A stretch of 64,000 nucleotides of DNA from Guptibacillus hwajinpoensis (GCF_001039475.1 NZ_LELK01000004.1:1081675-1145674), one strand, 5' to 3'. Counted from the stretch's first letter, positions 52,485 through 61,749 are shown. The notes: generated by a model from the sequence alone, not told the origin. Program-made: numbers and translations.

Positions 52485-52511
52485 ATACCCTAATTAATTT
52501 TTAAATCAAAC
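52485..52511 (-). promoter_or_regulatory. SigB-like promoter for the micropeptide pair
   Basis: On the minus strand AGGTTTGA - 15 bases - GGGTAT, close to the general-stress consensus GTTTAA - N12-15 - GGGTAT. A TTGATT - 16 - TATATC SigA reading overlaps the same place. Confidence 0.5.
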
Positions 52512-52614
52512 CTATTTCTTAAATAATAGTTAATAAAGCCTATATATTTTTTATTAGCGTTCCGTAAAAACGTAAAATTATGCAAGACGAACATAATTTG
52601 GATTTCTATTAATA

Positions 52615-52843
52615 AGGCTCTTCTAATGGAGATTTTTGCTGTAGGATTAGGTGAATTGCCGTTCCAGGATGCTCGTTTTCCGTGGGGTGGGACGCTTGAA
52701 CCTCCTCGTCGCTAACGCTCCTGCGGGGTCTCACCTGTCCCGTTCATCTCGCAGGAGTCGAGTATTCTTCCGCTTCAATTGCCCAGTGTGGTTTTTTTAT
52801 TCAGTAATTGATTCAAAAGCAACAATCTATTAGAGAAGAGCCT
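52615..52843 (+). mobile_element. MITE-like element with GGCTCTTTTC-type ends, long copy
   Basis: 229 bases from AGGCTCTTCT to AGAAGAGCCT. The core is a fuller version of the GC-rich Bacillus repeat (GTTCCAGGATGCTCG, CTGCGGGGTCTCACCTGTC, CGCAGGAGTCGAG). The flanks of the core (TTCAAAAGCAACAAT) match those at 36010 and 56630. No protein-coding capacity. Confidence 0.75.
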
Positions 52844-52865
52844 TTTGTAAAGAAATTAATGAAAA

Positions 52866-52894
52866 AGGAGCCTTTCCATTTGGAAGGCTCCATT
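52866..52894 (-). terminator. Terminator after the 62-aa gene
   Basis: GGAGCCTT / AAGGCTCC stem; minus strand tail TTTTTC. Confidence 0.75.
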
Positions 52895-52900
52895 TATTTA

Positions 52901-53089
52901 CTATTGTTTAGGGTTTACTTTCATGCGCTCTTGCTGGAAGAATTCTTTTAATTCCGGATTCAGATATTCCGGCTCCTTGTCATTTAAGTTCAGTTTAATC
53001 AGCTTGCCTTCAAGGTAGTCCATGATGCCGATCTCTGTACCGTTACCAAGCTGTTTCTGAAAAATTGTTTCATAACGTATGCTGCTCAT
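52901..53089 (-). CDS. Conserved-looking 62-aa hypothetical protein
   Basis: Soluble 62-residue protein, MSSIRYETIFQKQLGNGTEI onward, with alternating charged and hydrophobic residues and no Cys or membrane helix. CAGGAGGGCTCCT precedes ATG and a terminator follows, so it is a real small gene. Family not recognised. Confidence 0.72.
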   Translation of the reverse strand: MSSIRYETIFQKQLGNGTEIGIMDYLEGKLIKLNLNDKEPEYLNPELKEFFQQERMKVNPKQ

Positions 53090-53233
53090 AGGAGCCCTCC
53101 TGTTGCGCGTTTTTTTCTACTATAGCATGTTTGATAAACAAAAAACCTAAGTTAAACTTCTCTTAAATGTTTTGTAATCAAAGCGCAACAATGCTTAACA
53201 GGATGACATAGTTTGTTGTGTATGAAACATGAT

Positions 53234-55414
53234 TCAGTCCTTTTTTACAGCTTTTTGCGAAATAATCATCGGTTTACTACAAAGGGGACATTGTTTTTCA
53301 TTTGGGTGTTGATCCTCATCGATTTTCATCCATCCTTTGCAGAATTCGCTTGTGCAGATCCAGGCCTTTACTGTTTTGCCTTCTTCTGCCTTAGCGATTT
53401 TTTTGAATGCATCTGTTAGAAATCGTGAGACAGGTGTTTGTTTACCAAGGTGTTTTTCTGGCGAACTGATATAAAGTTCTTCTTTAGCCCTTGTAATAGC
53501 AACGTAACAAAGTCTACGTTCTTCTTCTAGATCTGCTGTTGGATTTTTCATATATAGTTGTTTATGAGAGGTCTCCTTATCCTTCATCGCACTCAAAGCA
53601 GAAACGTGAGGTAATATCGTTTCTGAAGCTCCGATAACATATACGATGGGAAATTCCAGACCTTTCGCTTGATGGATTGATAGCAGTGATAGTGCGTTTG
53701 AAAAACGATCATTTTGTTTGTGTTCATGAAACCGTTGTATGATTCGATCAACATAAGCAAGGAATTCAGGAATCGTTTCAAAACGAGAGCTTGAGAATTC
53801 AAGCTCGTCCATCATTTCTTTAAGCGTTGTCTTATGAACTGTTAGGGCTTCGTCGTTGGCACTGTCTAAATGCTTCATGTAATCATCGCGAAGCACTTGG
53901 ATCGCTCTCTCAGGACGGTGCCGTTTGGCTTCTTCGATTAAACGGATGCGTCGATCAATGGATTTTTTTTGAAAGTCACGAAGCGTTTTCCAAGATTTTA
54001 AATGAACTAGTGGGAAATCGGCCGGATCAACAAAATTCTCCATTTCAATGTGCCTCATCCCTGCTTCCTGATTGATAAATAAGGATGGTAGAATCGCAGC
54101 AGTAGCGTCTAGGTTATGGTGCTCATAAGCAAGTCTCAAGTGATCCATCATTCCCTTAATGATGGATTGTTCATAGAAAATCTGCTTCATTCCTTGAGCA
54201 TTAAAAGGAATATCCTGCTCAATCAACTGCTCAAAAATGGCTCGTGCATTTGTATAGGTTCTTGTTAGTATGGCTATATCTTTCCAATCACGCTGCTGCT
54301 CACGCATATGAGTGAGAACATGACTTGCTTCATCTTCTGTTGTAGCAGGGCGTAAGTAGAATGGTTGCTTTCCGTTTTTGTCAGTTGCATTCATCGTTTT
54401 GATTCTTCGGTAAGTGTTGTGCTTGATAACGTGGTTTCCTAGCCCAACGATAGGTGGAGCAGATCGATAATTGGTATTAAGTGTAACCACTGAAGCGTCT
54501 GGGTAAGCTTTATCAAACTCTAGAATAATGGAACTGTTCGCCCCGTTAAATGAATAAATAACTTGGTCATCGTCACCAACTACAAAGAGATTGTTTTGAG
54601 GTGCGGCAATTTGTTTAATGAGTTCGTATTGAATAGGATTCGTATCTTGAAACTCATCGACTAGAACGTATTGAAAACGATTTTGCATTTTGCTTAGCAG
54701 ATTTGGATTATTAACAAATTCACGGTAAGTGAATACAAGAATATCGTCGAAATCCATGTATCCATTGCTTGTTTTCCATTCTTCATACGCTGTAAATGCT
54801 GCTTTAAGTTCTTTCGTTTCCTTACTGTCTGGCACATCTACTGGTTCCATCATTTTTACTTTGCACGAAGAAATAGAAGACAACATAATTTCAGGTAGTG
54901 ATGCTTCGGGACTCTTCATCTTTTTAAGGATGTTTTTCATAATTATTTGCTTGTGACGTTCGCTGTTCAGTATTTTTTGATTATAGCCGAGACTTCTCAA
55001 CAGCTTTAAGAAGATTGAATGGAATGTGCCAGCTGTTAATCTTCTAGCATCCTGAGCATGTACGCCTGGTAATCTACTAATTCGCTCACGCATTTCTTCA
55101 GAAGCTTTTCTAGTAAATGTAATAAGTAAGATACTACTAGGATCTTTTTCTTTTACGGTCATTAAAAAAGCGGTACGTGCTGTAAGAACAGAGGTTTTGC
55201 CACTCCCTGCCCCAGCTATAGTAAGTAGTGGACCTTCTGTATGCTGAACGGCCTCAGTTTGTCGTCTGTTTAAACGGATTCCTTTTTCCTCCAAGGATTC
55301 AAAAAAGGCTTGCTCTTTTGCATTTTGAAAAGGCTCTGTCGCCTTGAGACGTGTTAACGGCGCAGAAAGGTCTAATTCAGTTACTGCACGATGTGGCGTT
55401 GTTGTAAAATTCAT
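53234..55414 (-). CDS. UvrD/Rep-family ATP-dependent DNA helicase (YjcD-like)
   Basis: SF1A helicase of 726 residues. Motifs: LNRRQTEAVQHTEGPLLTIAGAGSGKTSVL (Q and I, cited in part), LLITFTRKASEEM (Ia), YVLVDEFQDTN (II), VVGDDDQVIYSFNGA (III), LNTNYRSAP (IV), SIHQAKGLEFPIVYVIG (V) and LCYVAITRAKEEL (VI). The C-terminus has Cys pairs (WICTSEFCKGW, CPLCSKP) that may bind zinc. It resembles YjcD more than PcrA, which is usually linked to ligA. The ATG at 55414 follows CAGGTGATGATC. Confidence 0.92.
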   Translation of the reverse strand: MNFTTTPHRAVTELDLSAPLTRLKATEPFQNAKEQAFFESLEEKGIRLNRRQTEAVQHTEGPLLTIAGAGSGKTSVLTARTAFLMTVKEKDPSSILLITFTRKASEEMRERISRLPGVHAQDARRLTAGTFHSIFLKLLRSLGYNQKILNSERHKQIIMKNILKKMKSPEASLPEIMLSSISSCKVKMMEPVDVPDSKETKELKAAFTAYEEWKTSNGYMDFDDILVFTYREFVNNPNLLSKMQNRFQYVLVDEFQDTNPIQYELIKQIAAPQNNLFVVGDDDQVIYSFNGANSSIILEFDKAYPDASVVTLNTNYRSAPPIVGLGNHVIKHNTYRRIKTMNATDKNGKQPFYLRPATTEDEASHVLTHMREQQRDWKDIAILTRTYTNARAIFEQLIEQDIPFNAQGMKQIFYEQSIIKGMMDHLRLAYEHHNLDATAAILPSLFINQEAGMRHIEMENFVDPADFPLVHLKSWKTLRDFQKKSIDRRIRLIEEAKRHRPERAIQVLRDDYMKHLDSANDEALTVHKTTLKEMMDELEFSSSRFETIPEFLAYVDRIIQRFHEHKQNDRFSNALSLLSIHQAKGLEFPIVYVIGASETILPHVSALSAMKDKETSHKQLYMKNPTADLEEERRLCYVAITRAKEELYISSPEKHLGKQTPVSRFLTDAFKKIAKAEEGKTVKAWICTSEFCKGWMKIDEDQHPNEKQCPLCSKPMIISQKAVKKD

Positions 55415-55556
55415 GATCATCACCTGAACTATCTTTATAGATTCATCCGTTTATTTTATCATAAAATCGCGTCTATTCGTTTCAAAGGAAAGATTAATAT
55501 TGTATTGATTCGGGTAAAGAGACTAGCAGGATAAGAAAATGAGGAGGTACTGACAA

Positions 55557-55781
55557 ATGGAGAAATTTATTCAGGTCGTCGTCGATCATGATAAAAAGAA
55601 ATTTCATGTTGAGTCAGAAGCAACTGGTGAGAGCAACTATGATGAACGTGTAAAGAAGGCTAAAAATAATGGTCGCGATGTCGGGACGTTTCGTTCCCGT
55701 TTAGACACAGTAGAAAAAACGATCGATGCAGCACAACACGAATACAAAGGTTACAGTCATACTGAAGAAAGTCCAGTCTAA
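55557..55781 (+). CDS. Small 74-aa hypothetical protein
   Basis: Charged soluble protein starting MEKFIQVVVDHDKKKFHVES. No membrane segment or cysteine. GAGGAGGTACTGACAA precedes ATG. It lies 22 bases before the next gene and is probably co-transcribed with it. Family not recognised. Confidence 0.72.
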   Translation: MEKFIQVVVDHDKKKFHVESEATGESNYDERVKKAKNNGRDVGTFRSRLDTVEKTIDAAQHEYKGYSHTEESPV

Positions 55782-55803
55782 ATCTTCTTGGAGGTGAAAG
55801 ATA

Positions 55804-56142
55804 ATGGTACGAGAAACCTATTATGTAACACCAAAAGGTGAACTTCATGAAACGAAGGTCGATAATCAATTAAACTCTTTTGAAATCCGTGCAAGTCAAG
55901 AGGAAAAAATGGAAGTTGAGAGGGTTATCGAGAAGCTCAGATCTCAGAAATATGTGCAGCAGAATGACTTCTTTTCATTGAATCACTTTAATGAGAAAGA
56001 AGTGGACAGTCATCGTAATTGGACTGATGATGCAGTTTATGAACTTTATCGTCTCATGCATCAATTAGGCACTGACAAAACGAAGCGACAAATTGATGAA
56101 ATGGGCGTGTTATCCGCTCTGAATCATAATACGAAGAGATAG
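55804..56142 (+). CDS. 112-aa hypothetical protein
   Basis: Soluble helical protein (MVRETYYVTPKGELHETKVD at the start) with a central coiled-coil-like stretch, EEKMEVERVIEKLRSQKY. TTGGAGGTGAAAGATA precedes ATG. It forms a pair with the upstream 74-aa gene and ends at a terminator. Function unknown. Confidence 0.72.
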   Translation: MVRETYYVTPKGELHETKVDNQLNSFEIRASQEEKMEVERVIEKLRSQKYVQQNDFFSLNHFNEKEVDSHRNWTDDAVYELYRLMHQLGTDKTKRQIDEMGVLSALNHNTKR

Positions 56143-56165
56143 AGGCTGCAGGCCTCTATTTTTTG
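56141..56165 (+). terminator. Terminator after the 112-aa gene
   Basis: AGAGGC / GCCTCT short stem followed by ATTTTTTG. Confidence 0.75.
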
Positions 56166-56302
56166 TGTTTTGATGATACTTTACTAACAAAACTTGTTAA
56201 TTGACCACGATTTATTCCAGAACTCCGCTCCTGCCCTTCCTAAAACAGACAACATACATAATCTAATAATGTAGTTAAACAAACTTATTGAGGGGGATAA
56301 AG

Positions 56303-56446
56303 ATGAGCGGAGGATACGGAAAAGGCTTTGCTTTAATTGTTGTATTGTTTATTCTATTAATCATTGTAGGCGCTGGTGCAATGGGTGGATACTGTGGACC
56401 AGGTCCTGGTAACGTCGGTGGAGCAAATTACAACCCATACTGCTAA
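56303..56446 (+). CDS. YjcZ-family small sporulation protein, 47 aa
   Basis: [20 protein letters not shown] opening: a Gly/Tyr start, one membrane helix ([17 protein letters not shown]), and a Gly/Pro/Asn/Cys-rich tail ending NYNPYC. This is the pattern of YjcZ-type proteins found in spores of Bacillus. GAGGGGGATAAAG precedes ATG and a strong terminator follows. Confidence 0.88.
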   Translation: MSGGYGKGFALIVVLFILLIIVGAGAMGGYCGPGPGNVGGANYNPYC

Positions 56447-56449
56447 ATC

Positions 56450-56485
56450 AAAAGATGAACCGGAATTTTTCCGGTTCATCTTTTT
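56450..56485 (+). terminator. Terminator after the YjcZ-like gene
   Basis: AAAAGATGAACCGGAA / TTCCGGTTCATCTTTTT perfect stem. Confidence 0.95.
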
Positions 56486-56488
56486 AAT

Positions 56489-56658
56489 AGGCTCTTTTCG
56501 TATACATTGTCTGAAATAAAAGTGGGTAATTTTCCGCTCCTACCCGCTTTCCGCGGGGCGGGACGCTTCAGGAGTCGAGCATCCTTCCGCTCCAATTAGC
56601 GATGTGTGGTTTTTTATATTAAATTCTTTCAAAAGCAACAATTTTTTAGAAAAGAGCT
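56489..56658 (+). mobile_element. MITE-like element with GGCTCTTTTC ends, short-core copy
   Basis: 170 bases from AGGCTCTTTTC to GAAAAGAGCT, with core TTCCGCTCCTACCCGCTTTCC ... GAGTCGAGCATCCTTCCG (cited in part) and the same flanks as the other copies. It begins four bases after a terminator. Confidence 0.75.
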
Positions 56659-56660
56659 TT

Positions 56661-56775
56661 TCTTAAAGATTGTTCTTCTTGAAATAAATGTTGTATAAAA
56701 ACAAGACTGAGCATCTTGGAGCAGAGATAAACCACTAATCTTATAACAACAATAACTTCCATGGTAAAAAAGTCT
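56661..56775 (+). repeat. Degraded second copy of the GGCTCTTTTC element
   Basis: Partial matches to the copy at 35998: GAGCATCTTGGAGCAGAGAT, AACCACTAATCTTATAACAAC. It lies next to the element at 56489 with the terminal repeats lost. Confidence 0.5.
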
Positions 56776-56885
56776 TAATCTACCTCTAGTTAGTTTGATA
56801 CCTTAATCCTTGAGGAATGTTGAAAGTAGAGCTGAAAAGCGCAACTGGATCTAACCGAAATTTACTAATTAAAAGGATGGGTAAC

Positions 56886-57413
56886 GTGAAACGATACATA
56901 AGCTTTATAGTGATGGCAGGGATGCTAAGTATTACAGCAGGATGTGGCTCGGACGTAGGGAAATTAGCAAAGAATCATTCTGAAATAGTGCTAGCTTCAA
57001 TAGATAACAAAGCAGAAGCAAAAACAACTGCAATAGAAAAGCCAGATGTAGAGAAGCTTTCAAATGAACTAATGAATCGCATCATTCAAAATACCAATCA
57101 AAACTTTCAAGTGGAAAATTTCAATACAAAAGAAGAGCTAAATAAGCATTTGCAAGAAGTTGCTTCTGAAGATCTTGCAACAAACATAACAAACACTTAC
57201 TATCAAGAACGAGAAGGTTCGCTTTATCTTATTCCAACTGAGCTATTTCCATGGATGAACGGCGAAGAGCCTTATGAATTGAATCAATTAAACAAATTTG
57301 AATATCAATTGGTTCAAGAAACTGAATCAGATCTATACGGCACTTACACAATTGAAATCAATTTCCTTTATGAAAACAATCACTGGATTATCGAAAATTT
57401 CAAAATTAAGTAA
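56886..57413 (+). CDS. Putative lipoprotein, unknown function
   Basis: 175 residues with an N-terminal lipoprotein signal (lipobox ITAGC, Cys 20), then a hydrophilic region with no known motif. GTG at 56886 is chosen: AAAAGGATGG lies upstream, and the signal peptide (MKRYISFIVMAGMLS) begins there; the ATG three codons earlier overlaps the site. It is monocistronic with a terminator at 57419. Confidence 0.75.
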   Translation: MKRYISFIVMAGMLSITAGCGSDVGKLAKNHSEIVLASIDNKAEAKTTAIEKPDVEKLSNELMNRIIQNTNQNFQVENFNTKEELNKHLQEVASEDLATNITNTYYQEREGSLYLIPTELFPWMNGEEPYELNQLNKFEYQLVQETESDLYGTYTIEINFLYENNHWIIENFKIK

Positions 57414-57418
57414 TGCGA

Positions 57419-57452
57419 ACGCACGAGACAATATGTCCGTGCGTTTCGTTTT
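57419..57452 (+). terminator. Terminator after the lipoprotein gene
   Basis: AACGCACG / CGTGCGTT stem, T-rich tail. Confidence 0.75.
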
Positions 57453-57464
57453 TATATAGGCAAA

Positions 57465-57494
57465 TTGGACAACATCAACGGACTCTTTTACAAT
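57465..57494 (+). promoter_or_regulatory. Candidate promoter of ytkD
   Basis: TTGGAC - 18 bases - TACAAT, 32 bases before the ATG. Confidence 0.55.
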
Positions 57495-57525
57495 AAAGTT
57501 AGAAACTAAAAGACGAGGTTATCAA

Positions 57526-57999
57526 ATGAGCGAATTTACGTTTACAGATTACTATCATAATCAAGTCACATATTCTTTCAAAGATCATCCTTATTCTTCC
57601 GAACCTAAACATGTATGGGTGATTTGCCGTCTGGATGAGAAGTGGTTATTAACGGAACACTCGAGACGTGGAATAGAATTTCCTGGTGGTAAGGTGGAAG
57701 AGGGGGAAACGGCTGAAGACGCAGCTGTTCGTGAAGTATATGAAGAAACTGGTGGCGTAGTGAGAAACCTTCGATATGTTGGCCAGTATCGAGTAGAAGG
57801 TAAAGGTGGCACTATTATTAAGAATGTTTATTATGCTGATATTGAACGCCTTGTCGACAAGAACGACTATATGGAAACTAGAGGTCCTGTTTTGTTGAAG
57901 CATCTGCCGAAAGAACTTCATCTAAATGAACGATTTAGTTTTATGATGAAGGATCAGGTGCTTCCTTATAGTCTTGAATATCTTAATCAATCAAAGTAA
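57526..57999 (+). CDS. ytkD: Nucleoside triphosphatase YtkD (Nudix)
   Basis: 157-residue Nudix hydrolase that cleaves oxidised (d)GTP and related nucleotides. The Nudix box GGKVEEGETAEDAAVREVYE then ETGG is intact, and the N-terminal FTDYYHNQV and HVWVICRLDEKWLLTEH closely follow B. subtilis YtkD. The neighbourhood (men operon, ytl transporter, pckA) also matches that genome. AGACGAGGTTATCAA precedes ATG. Confidence 0.95.
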   Translation: MSEFTFTDYYHNQVTYSFKDHPYSSEPKHVWVICRLDEKWLLTEHSRRGIEFPGGKVEEGETAEDAAVREVYEETGGVVRNLRYVGQYRVEGKGGTIIKNVYYADIERLVDKNDYMETRGPVLLKHLPKELHLNERFSFMMKDQVLPYSLEYLNQSK

Positions 58000-58026
58000 A
58001 AAGCCCAGTCTCTTCCTGGGCTTTTT
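57999..58026. terminator. Bidirectional terminator between ytkD and the CDF gene
   Basis: AAAAGCCCAG / CTGGGCTTTTT stem with a seven-base loop. Confidence 0.9.
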
Positions 58027-58027
58027 A

Positions 58028-58882
58028 TTATTGGCTTCGTTGACCAGGTTCAATATGAATGTGGGCGGTTCTAATATCATAATCCTTCTCAAGGCGCGCC
58101 TCAATTTCATCTGTAATAAAATGTCCTTCCTTAATGTTTAAGTCAGGAGCTACTTCCACAATGGCATCGACAATAACACTACTACCAGCCATACGCGCTT
58201 TAATATCAACCAGTGCTTCTACACCATCGATCTCTTTAATGGTTGTTTGAATTTCGTTGAGTTTATCTGTATCAAATCCATCTGTTAGCATTAGGGAAGA
58301 TTCTTTGAAAATCCCAAAAGCTGTTTTACATATGATCAGCCCGACAATAAATCCAGTAAGTGGATCGAGCCAGTACATGTGTAAACTAGCTCCGATAATG
58401 CCTATAAATGCGCCTACGCTCACAAGGGCGTCTGATAAGTTATCTTTCGCTGCGGCCATGAGGGCGTGGCTTTTTGTTTTGATAGCCAGCTTTTTATTGT
58501 AGAAGTAAACGGAACTCATTACCAAAACACCAAGTAAAGCAATCCACGCTGAGCTTAACGGTGGAGGGGACTTAGGACCTTGAATGAGAATAGAAGCTGT
58601 GTGAAAGAGTACTTGCAAACCAATTGCCATCATAACGAACGAGGCGAATAGGGAAGAAACTGTTTCAGCTCGAGAATGTCCATAAGGATGATTTCGATCA
58701 CGTGGTTTAAGCGATATTTTCATTCCAATTAATATAGCAACTGATGCCACAATGTCTGAAGCATTGTTCCAACCATCTGCAAGCAAAGCCTCTGATCCCA
58801 AGAAATATCCAGCAAAAAGCTTAGCGATTGAAAGAAGCAAATATGCTGTGATGCTAATCCAGACTCCCCGCAGTGCATTCAT
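58028..58882 (-). CDS. Cation diffusion facilitator (CDF) transporter
   Basis: 284 residues: six membrane helices (about 1-200) with metal-site motifs LLADGWNNASDIVAS (helix 2) and AAKDNLSDALVSVGA (helix 5), the RPRDRNHPYGHSRAE-like loop (KPRDRNHPYGHSRAE) and a cytoplasmic ferredoxin-like C-terminal domain ending in HIHIEP. It exports Zn, Mn, Fe or Co by proton exchange; the Asp/Asn pattern (N and D, lacking the His of strict Zn transporters in helix 2) leaves the metal open. The ATG at 58882 follows CAGGTGAAGAAA. Confidence 0.92.
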   Translation of the reverse strand: MNALRGVWISITAYLLLSIAKLFAGYFLGSEALLADGWNNASDIVASVAILIGMKISLKPRDRNHPYGHSRAETVSSLFASFVMMAIGLQVLFHTASILIQGPKSPPPLSSAWIALLGVLVMSSVYFYNKKLAIKTKSHALMAAAKDNLSDALVSVGAFIGIIGASLHMYWLDPLTGFIVGLIICKTAFGIFKESSLMLTDGFDTDKLNEIQTTIKEIDGVEALVDIKARMAGSSVIVDAIVEVAPDLNIKEGHFITDEIEARLEKDYDIRTAHIHIEPGQRSQ

Positions 58883-59035
58883 TTTCTTCACCTGATTTCA
58901 TTATTAATTATCTTCCTCTACATGCTATCAGATGGCGTTCGGGTGGGTCTAGAGCAATCATTTTGCCATCGGTTAGACGTTTAGGACCGTGTCAGTTTTG
59001 TAAGTTCTAGCTAACTAGTTTGCCCAATCCCAACA

Positions 59036-59062
59036 AAAAAAGCCTCTCGATAAAGAGAAGGC
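59036..59062 (-). terminator. Terminator of the ytlACD operon
   Basis: GCCTTCTC / GAGAGGC stem with TTTTTTTG on the minus strand. Confidence 0.85.
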
Positions 59063-59862
59063 TAATTCTTTATTAACTTCCGTTCTAACCATTCAACTCC
59101 GAGGTACATTAGAGATGAGAAAACAGCAATCATGAAGAGACTTAATAAAACAAGCGTGAAGTTAAACACCTGAAAACCATAAATAATCATATACCCAAGT
59201 CCTTGCTTTGAAACAAGAAATTCTCCCACGATCACCCCAACCCATGACAGTCCAACATTCACTTTAAGTGTGGAGATGATCGCGGGAAAAGAAGCTGGGA
59301 GGATAACTTCAAGAAAAGTGTGTTTTTTGTTACCTCCAAAAGATTGAATCACTTTAACATAGTTAGGTTCAACGGTATGAAAGGCATGATAGATGACGAG
59401 GGTAGTGATGATAATGGAAATAGAAGCACCCATTGTAATAATGGCGAGGTAGCCGGGACCTAGAGCGACGATAATGATTGGTCCTAGAGCTACTTTCGGC
59501 ATTGAATTTAAAACAACAAGGTAGGGATCTGAGATCCTTGATGCCTTCCTTGACCACCACAGTGCGGCTGCAAAGAGAGTTCCTAAAGCCGTTCCAAGGA
59601 TAAATCCAGCAATTGTTTCAAGGAGAGTGACACTAGTGTGCAAAGCCAATGAGCCATCGCTTAGTTTAGCTACGAATAGAGAAGAGATTTTGCTAGGGTA
59701 ACTAAACAACAATGGATCAATCCAGTTAAAGCGACCCGCTGTTTCCCAGAGCGTTAAGAAAGCTAGTAGAATGAAAAGTTGCCATCCCGTTATTTCATAT
59801 TTCTCTTTCCTAAGTCGTTTAAGGTAAGCCGAGTGTTGTTTCTCAAGTTGGAGATTGTTCAA
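59062..59862 (-). CDS. ytlD: ABC transporter permease YtlD
   Basis: 266-residue inner-membrane permease of the nitrate/sulfonate/taurine (SsuC) type. It has six helices and the EAA loop [23 protein letters not shown] (cited in part). The start is uncertain: TTG at 59862 lies 10 bases after GGAAGGAG and gives a 20-base overlap with the ATPase gene; longer frames run into that gene. Together with YtlC and YtlA it forms an importer of an unidentified organic anion or thiamine-like compound. Confidence 0.88.
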   Translation of the reverse strand: MNNLQLEKQHSAYLKRLRKEKYEITGWQLFILLAFLTLWETAGRFNWIDPLLFSYPSKISSLFVAKLSDGSLALHTSVTLLETIAGFILGTALGTLFAAALWWSRKASRISDPYLVVLNSMPKVALGPIIIVALGPGYLAIITMGASISIIITTLVIYHAFHTVEPNYVKVIQSFGGNKKHTFLEVILPASFPAIISTLKVNVGLSWVGVIVGEFLVSKQGLGYMIIYGFQVFNFTLVLLSLFMIAVFSSLMYLGVEWLERKLIKN

Positions 59863-60619
59863 GAGAATCAAGCTCCTTCCAAATAACTTGAAAATGCTCA
59901 GCAAATTCTGGATCGTTCCGCGCATCAAATGGTATTAACTCACGTAGGTGAGAAGGCATTTGAAACGTTCTAGCGATCTTTCCAGGTCTAGGTGAAAGTA
60001 GAATGACTCGGTCTGACATCGCAATGGCCTCTCCAATATCATGAGTGACAAGGAGAGCTGATTTGTTGTGTGTTTTTAAAGTAGCGGAAACGAGATTTTC
60101 TAATTTTAACTTTGTCTGGTAATCTAGTGCCGAGAATGGCTCATCTAATAAAAGGAGGTCGGGTCCAGTTGCTAACGTACGTACAAGTGCTACACGCTGG
60201 CGCATACCGCCTGATAACTGATCGGGGTAAGCGTGCCGGACATCATATAACCCCATTTGATCAAGAAGATTTAAGGTCCCATCTATCGATTCTTTCGTGA
60301 GTCTGTTGGTTAGCTTTAAACCTATTAAACAATTGTCTTCAATTGTTTTCCATGGAAACAAATAATCTTGCTGAAGCATATATCCCATCGATTCGCCCGG
60401 TTTATGCTTAGTTTTCCCCTGTATAATAACGTTTCCTTCGGTTGGCTGTAACAGTCCAGATATTATGGAGAGTAACGTAGATTTACCGCATCCGCTTGGA
60501 CCGAGCAAGGATACGAATTCACCTTCCTCAATGGAAAATGACAGGTCAGCAATGGCTTCTTTAGCTTTCGTTTTTGTTAAATAAACGTGGCTAATGCCAT
60601 TAACTTGAAGGAAAGACAT
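59843..60619 (-). CDS. ytlC: ABC transporter ATP-binding protein YtlC
   Basis: 258 residues. Walker [12 protein letters not shown] (about 40-50), Q-loop [10 protein letters not shown], signature [11 protein letters not shown], Walker [13 protein letters not shown] and switch His in LVTHDIGEA. It belongs to the SsuB/TauB group. It is encoded between the substrate-binding lipoprotein and the permease with short gaps, so one operon. TAGGAGGGATTGAACTC precedes ATG. Confidence 0.93.
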   Translation of the reverse strand: MSFLQVNGISHVYLTKTKAKEAIADLSFSIEEGEFVSLLGPSGCGKSTLLSIISGLLQPTEGNVIIQGKTKHKPGESMGYMLQQDYLFPWKTIEDNCLIGLKLTNRLTKESIDGTLNLLDQMGLYDVRHAYPDQLSGGMRQRVALVRTLATGPDLLLLDEPFSALDYQTKLKLENLVSATLKTHNKSALLVTHDIGEAIAMSDRVILLSPRPGKIARTFQMPSHLRELIPFDARNDPEFAEHFQVIWKELDSLEQSPT

Positions 60620-60633
60620 GAGTTCAATCCCTC

Positions 60634-61629
60634 CTATTTTTGCGCATCTTCTGCATAACTGTTATCTACTAACTTACTGTGATCGACTCGCTTCGGTAGT
60701 TCACCAGATTCATCCATTATATTTTGAAGGTTATTCCACTCTTCTTCATCAAGCATCGGATTTGTCGCAAAAGAATGCTGGCTTTTGTAGCGATCAACGA
60801 CCGTTGTGATGAGGCCCAGTTCCGTATCAGGAAAGAATGGTTCAATTGACGTTGCGATCTCTTCCGCTGAATGAGTATCGACCCATTGCTGTGCTTCATA
60901 TAGCGCTTTAGTAAATCGTTTGGCAGTGTCAGGATTTTTGTTCAGGTAACTTTCTTTGGCCATAAAGACGGTATATGGTATCTTGCCGGATTCTTTACCA
61001 AATGACGCTACGATATGCCCAACACCCTGTTCTTCGAATATGCTTGCAGTCGGTTCAAAAAGCTGAACGAAATCTCCTGTGCCTGAAGCAAATGCGCTCG
61101 AGATGTTTGCGAAATCAATATTCTGAATGAGATCGAGATCTTGTGTATTAATACCTTTGTTTCTTAAGACAAATTCACCCGCCATTTGAGGCATACCACC
61201 TTTACGTTGGCCGAGGAAGGTACTGCCTTTCAAATCTTCCCATGCAAAATGATCGATCTTTTCTCTTGAAACAAGAAAGGTGCCATCTGTTTGTGTAAGC
61301 TGAGCAAAGTTAATTACAGGATCGTTTGTTCCTTGAGCATACACATAAATAGATGTTTCTGATCCGACAAGTGCAATATCTGCTCCGTTTGAAAGTAGCG
61401 TCGTCATCGTTTTGTCGCCACCCCATGTGGTTGTTAGTTCTACATCAATTCCATGCTTTTCGAAAATGCCTTCAGAAATGGCAACATATTGTGGCGCATA
61501 GAAAATTGATCGAGTTACTTCAGCTACTCGCACTTGATCATTTTCACTGCTATTTCCACATGCAGATAGAATGATAAGAAAGAGGATACTTGTATAAAGT
61601 GTTATCCGGTTAAACCAATATTTTGTCAT
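60634..61629 (-). CDS. ytlA: ABC transporter substrate-binding lipoprotein YtlA
   Basis: 331 residues of the NMT1/SsuA-like type II binding fold. Lipobox LSAC with Cys 24, then VAEVTRSIFYAPQYVAISEG and FEKHGIDVELTTTWGG, the classic opening of this family. Binding pocket residues cannot be read off. No TPP or SAM riboswitch is visible upstream, so the ligand remains open. It is the first gene of ytlA-ytlC-ytlD. Confidence 0.9.
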   Translation of the reverse strand: MTKYWFNRITLYTSILFLIILSACGNSSENDQVRVAEVTRSIFYAPQYVAISEGIFEKHGIDVELTTTWGGDKTMTTLLSNGADIALVGSETSIYVYAQGTNDPVINFAQLTQTDGTFLVSREKIDHFAWEDLKGSTFLGQRKGGMPQMAGEFVLRNKGINTQDLDLIQNIDFANISSAFASGTGDFVQLFEPTASIFEEQGVGHIVASFGKESGKIPYTVFMAKESYLNKNPDTAKRFTKALYEAQQWVDTHSAEEIATSIEPFFPDTELGLITTVVDRYKSQHSFATNPMLDEEEWNNLQNIMDESGELPKRVDHSKLVDNSYAEDAQK

Positions 61630-61749
61630 AATCTAGCCCCCGCTGTCACATGAAATAGGCTCATGTTTTAAGATACTATAGCCTATGTACAGGGAGGATT
61701 TGTGTGTTTGCCCCACAAACTTTGAGCATGAGAGATATTCATTTCAAAC

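Noticed and set aside
53593..53802. Frames antisense or out of frame to the UvrD-like helicase
   Set aside because: They are shadows of a firmly identified gene with intact helicase motifs.
61630..61740. TPP or SAM riboswitch upstream of ytlA
   Set aside because: No CTGAGA-type TPP core or S-box core is visible; only a small hairpin.
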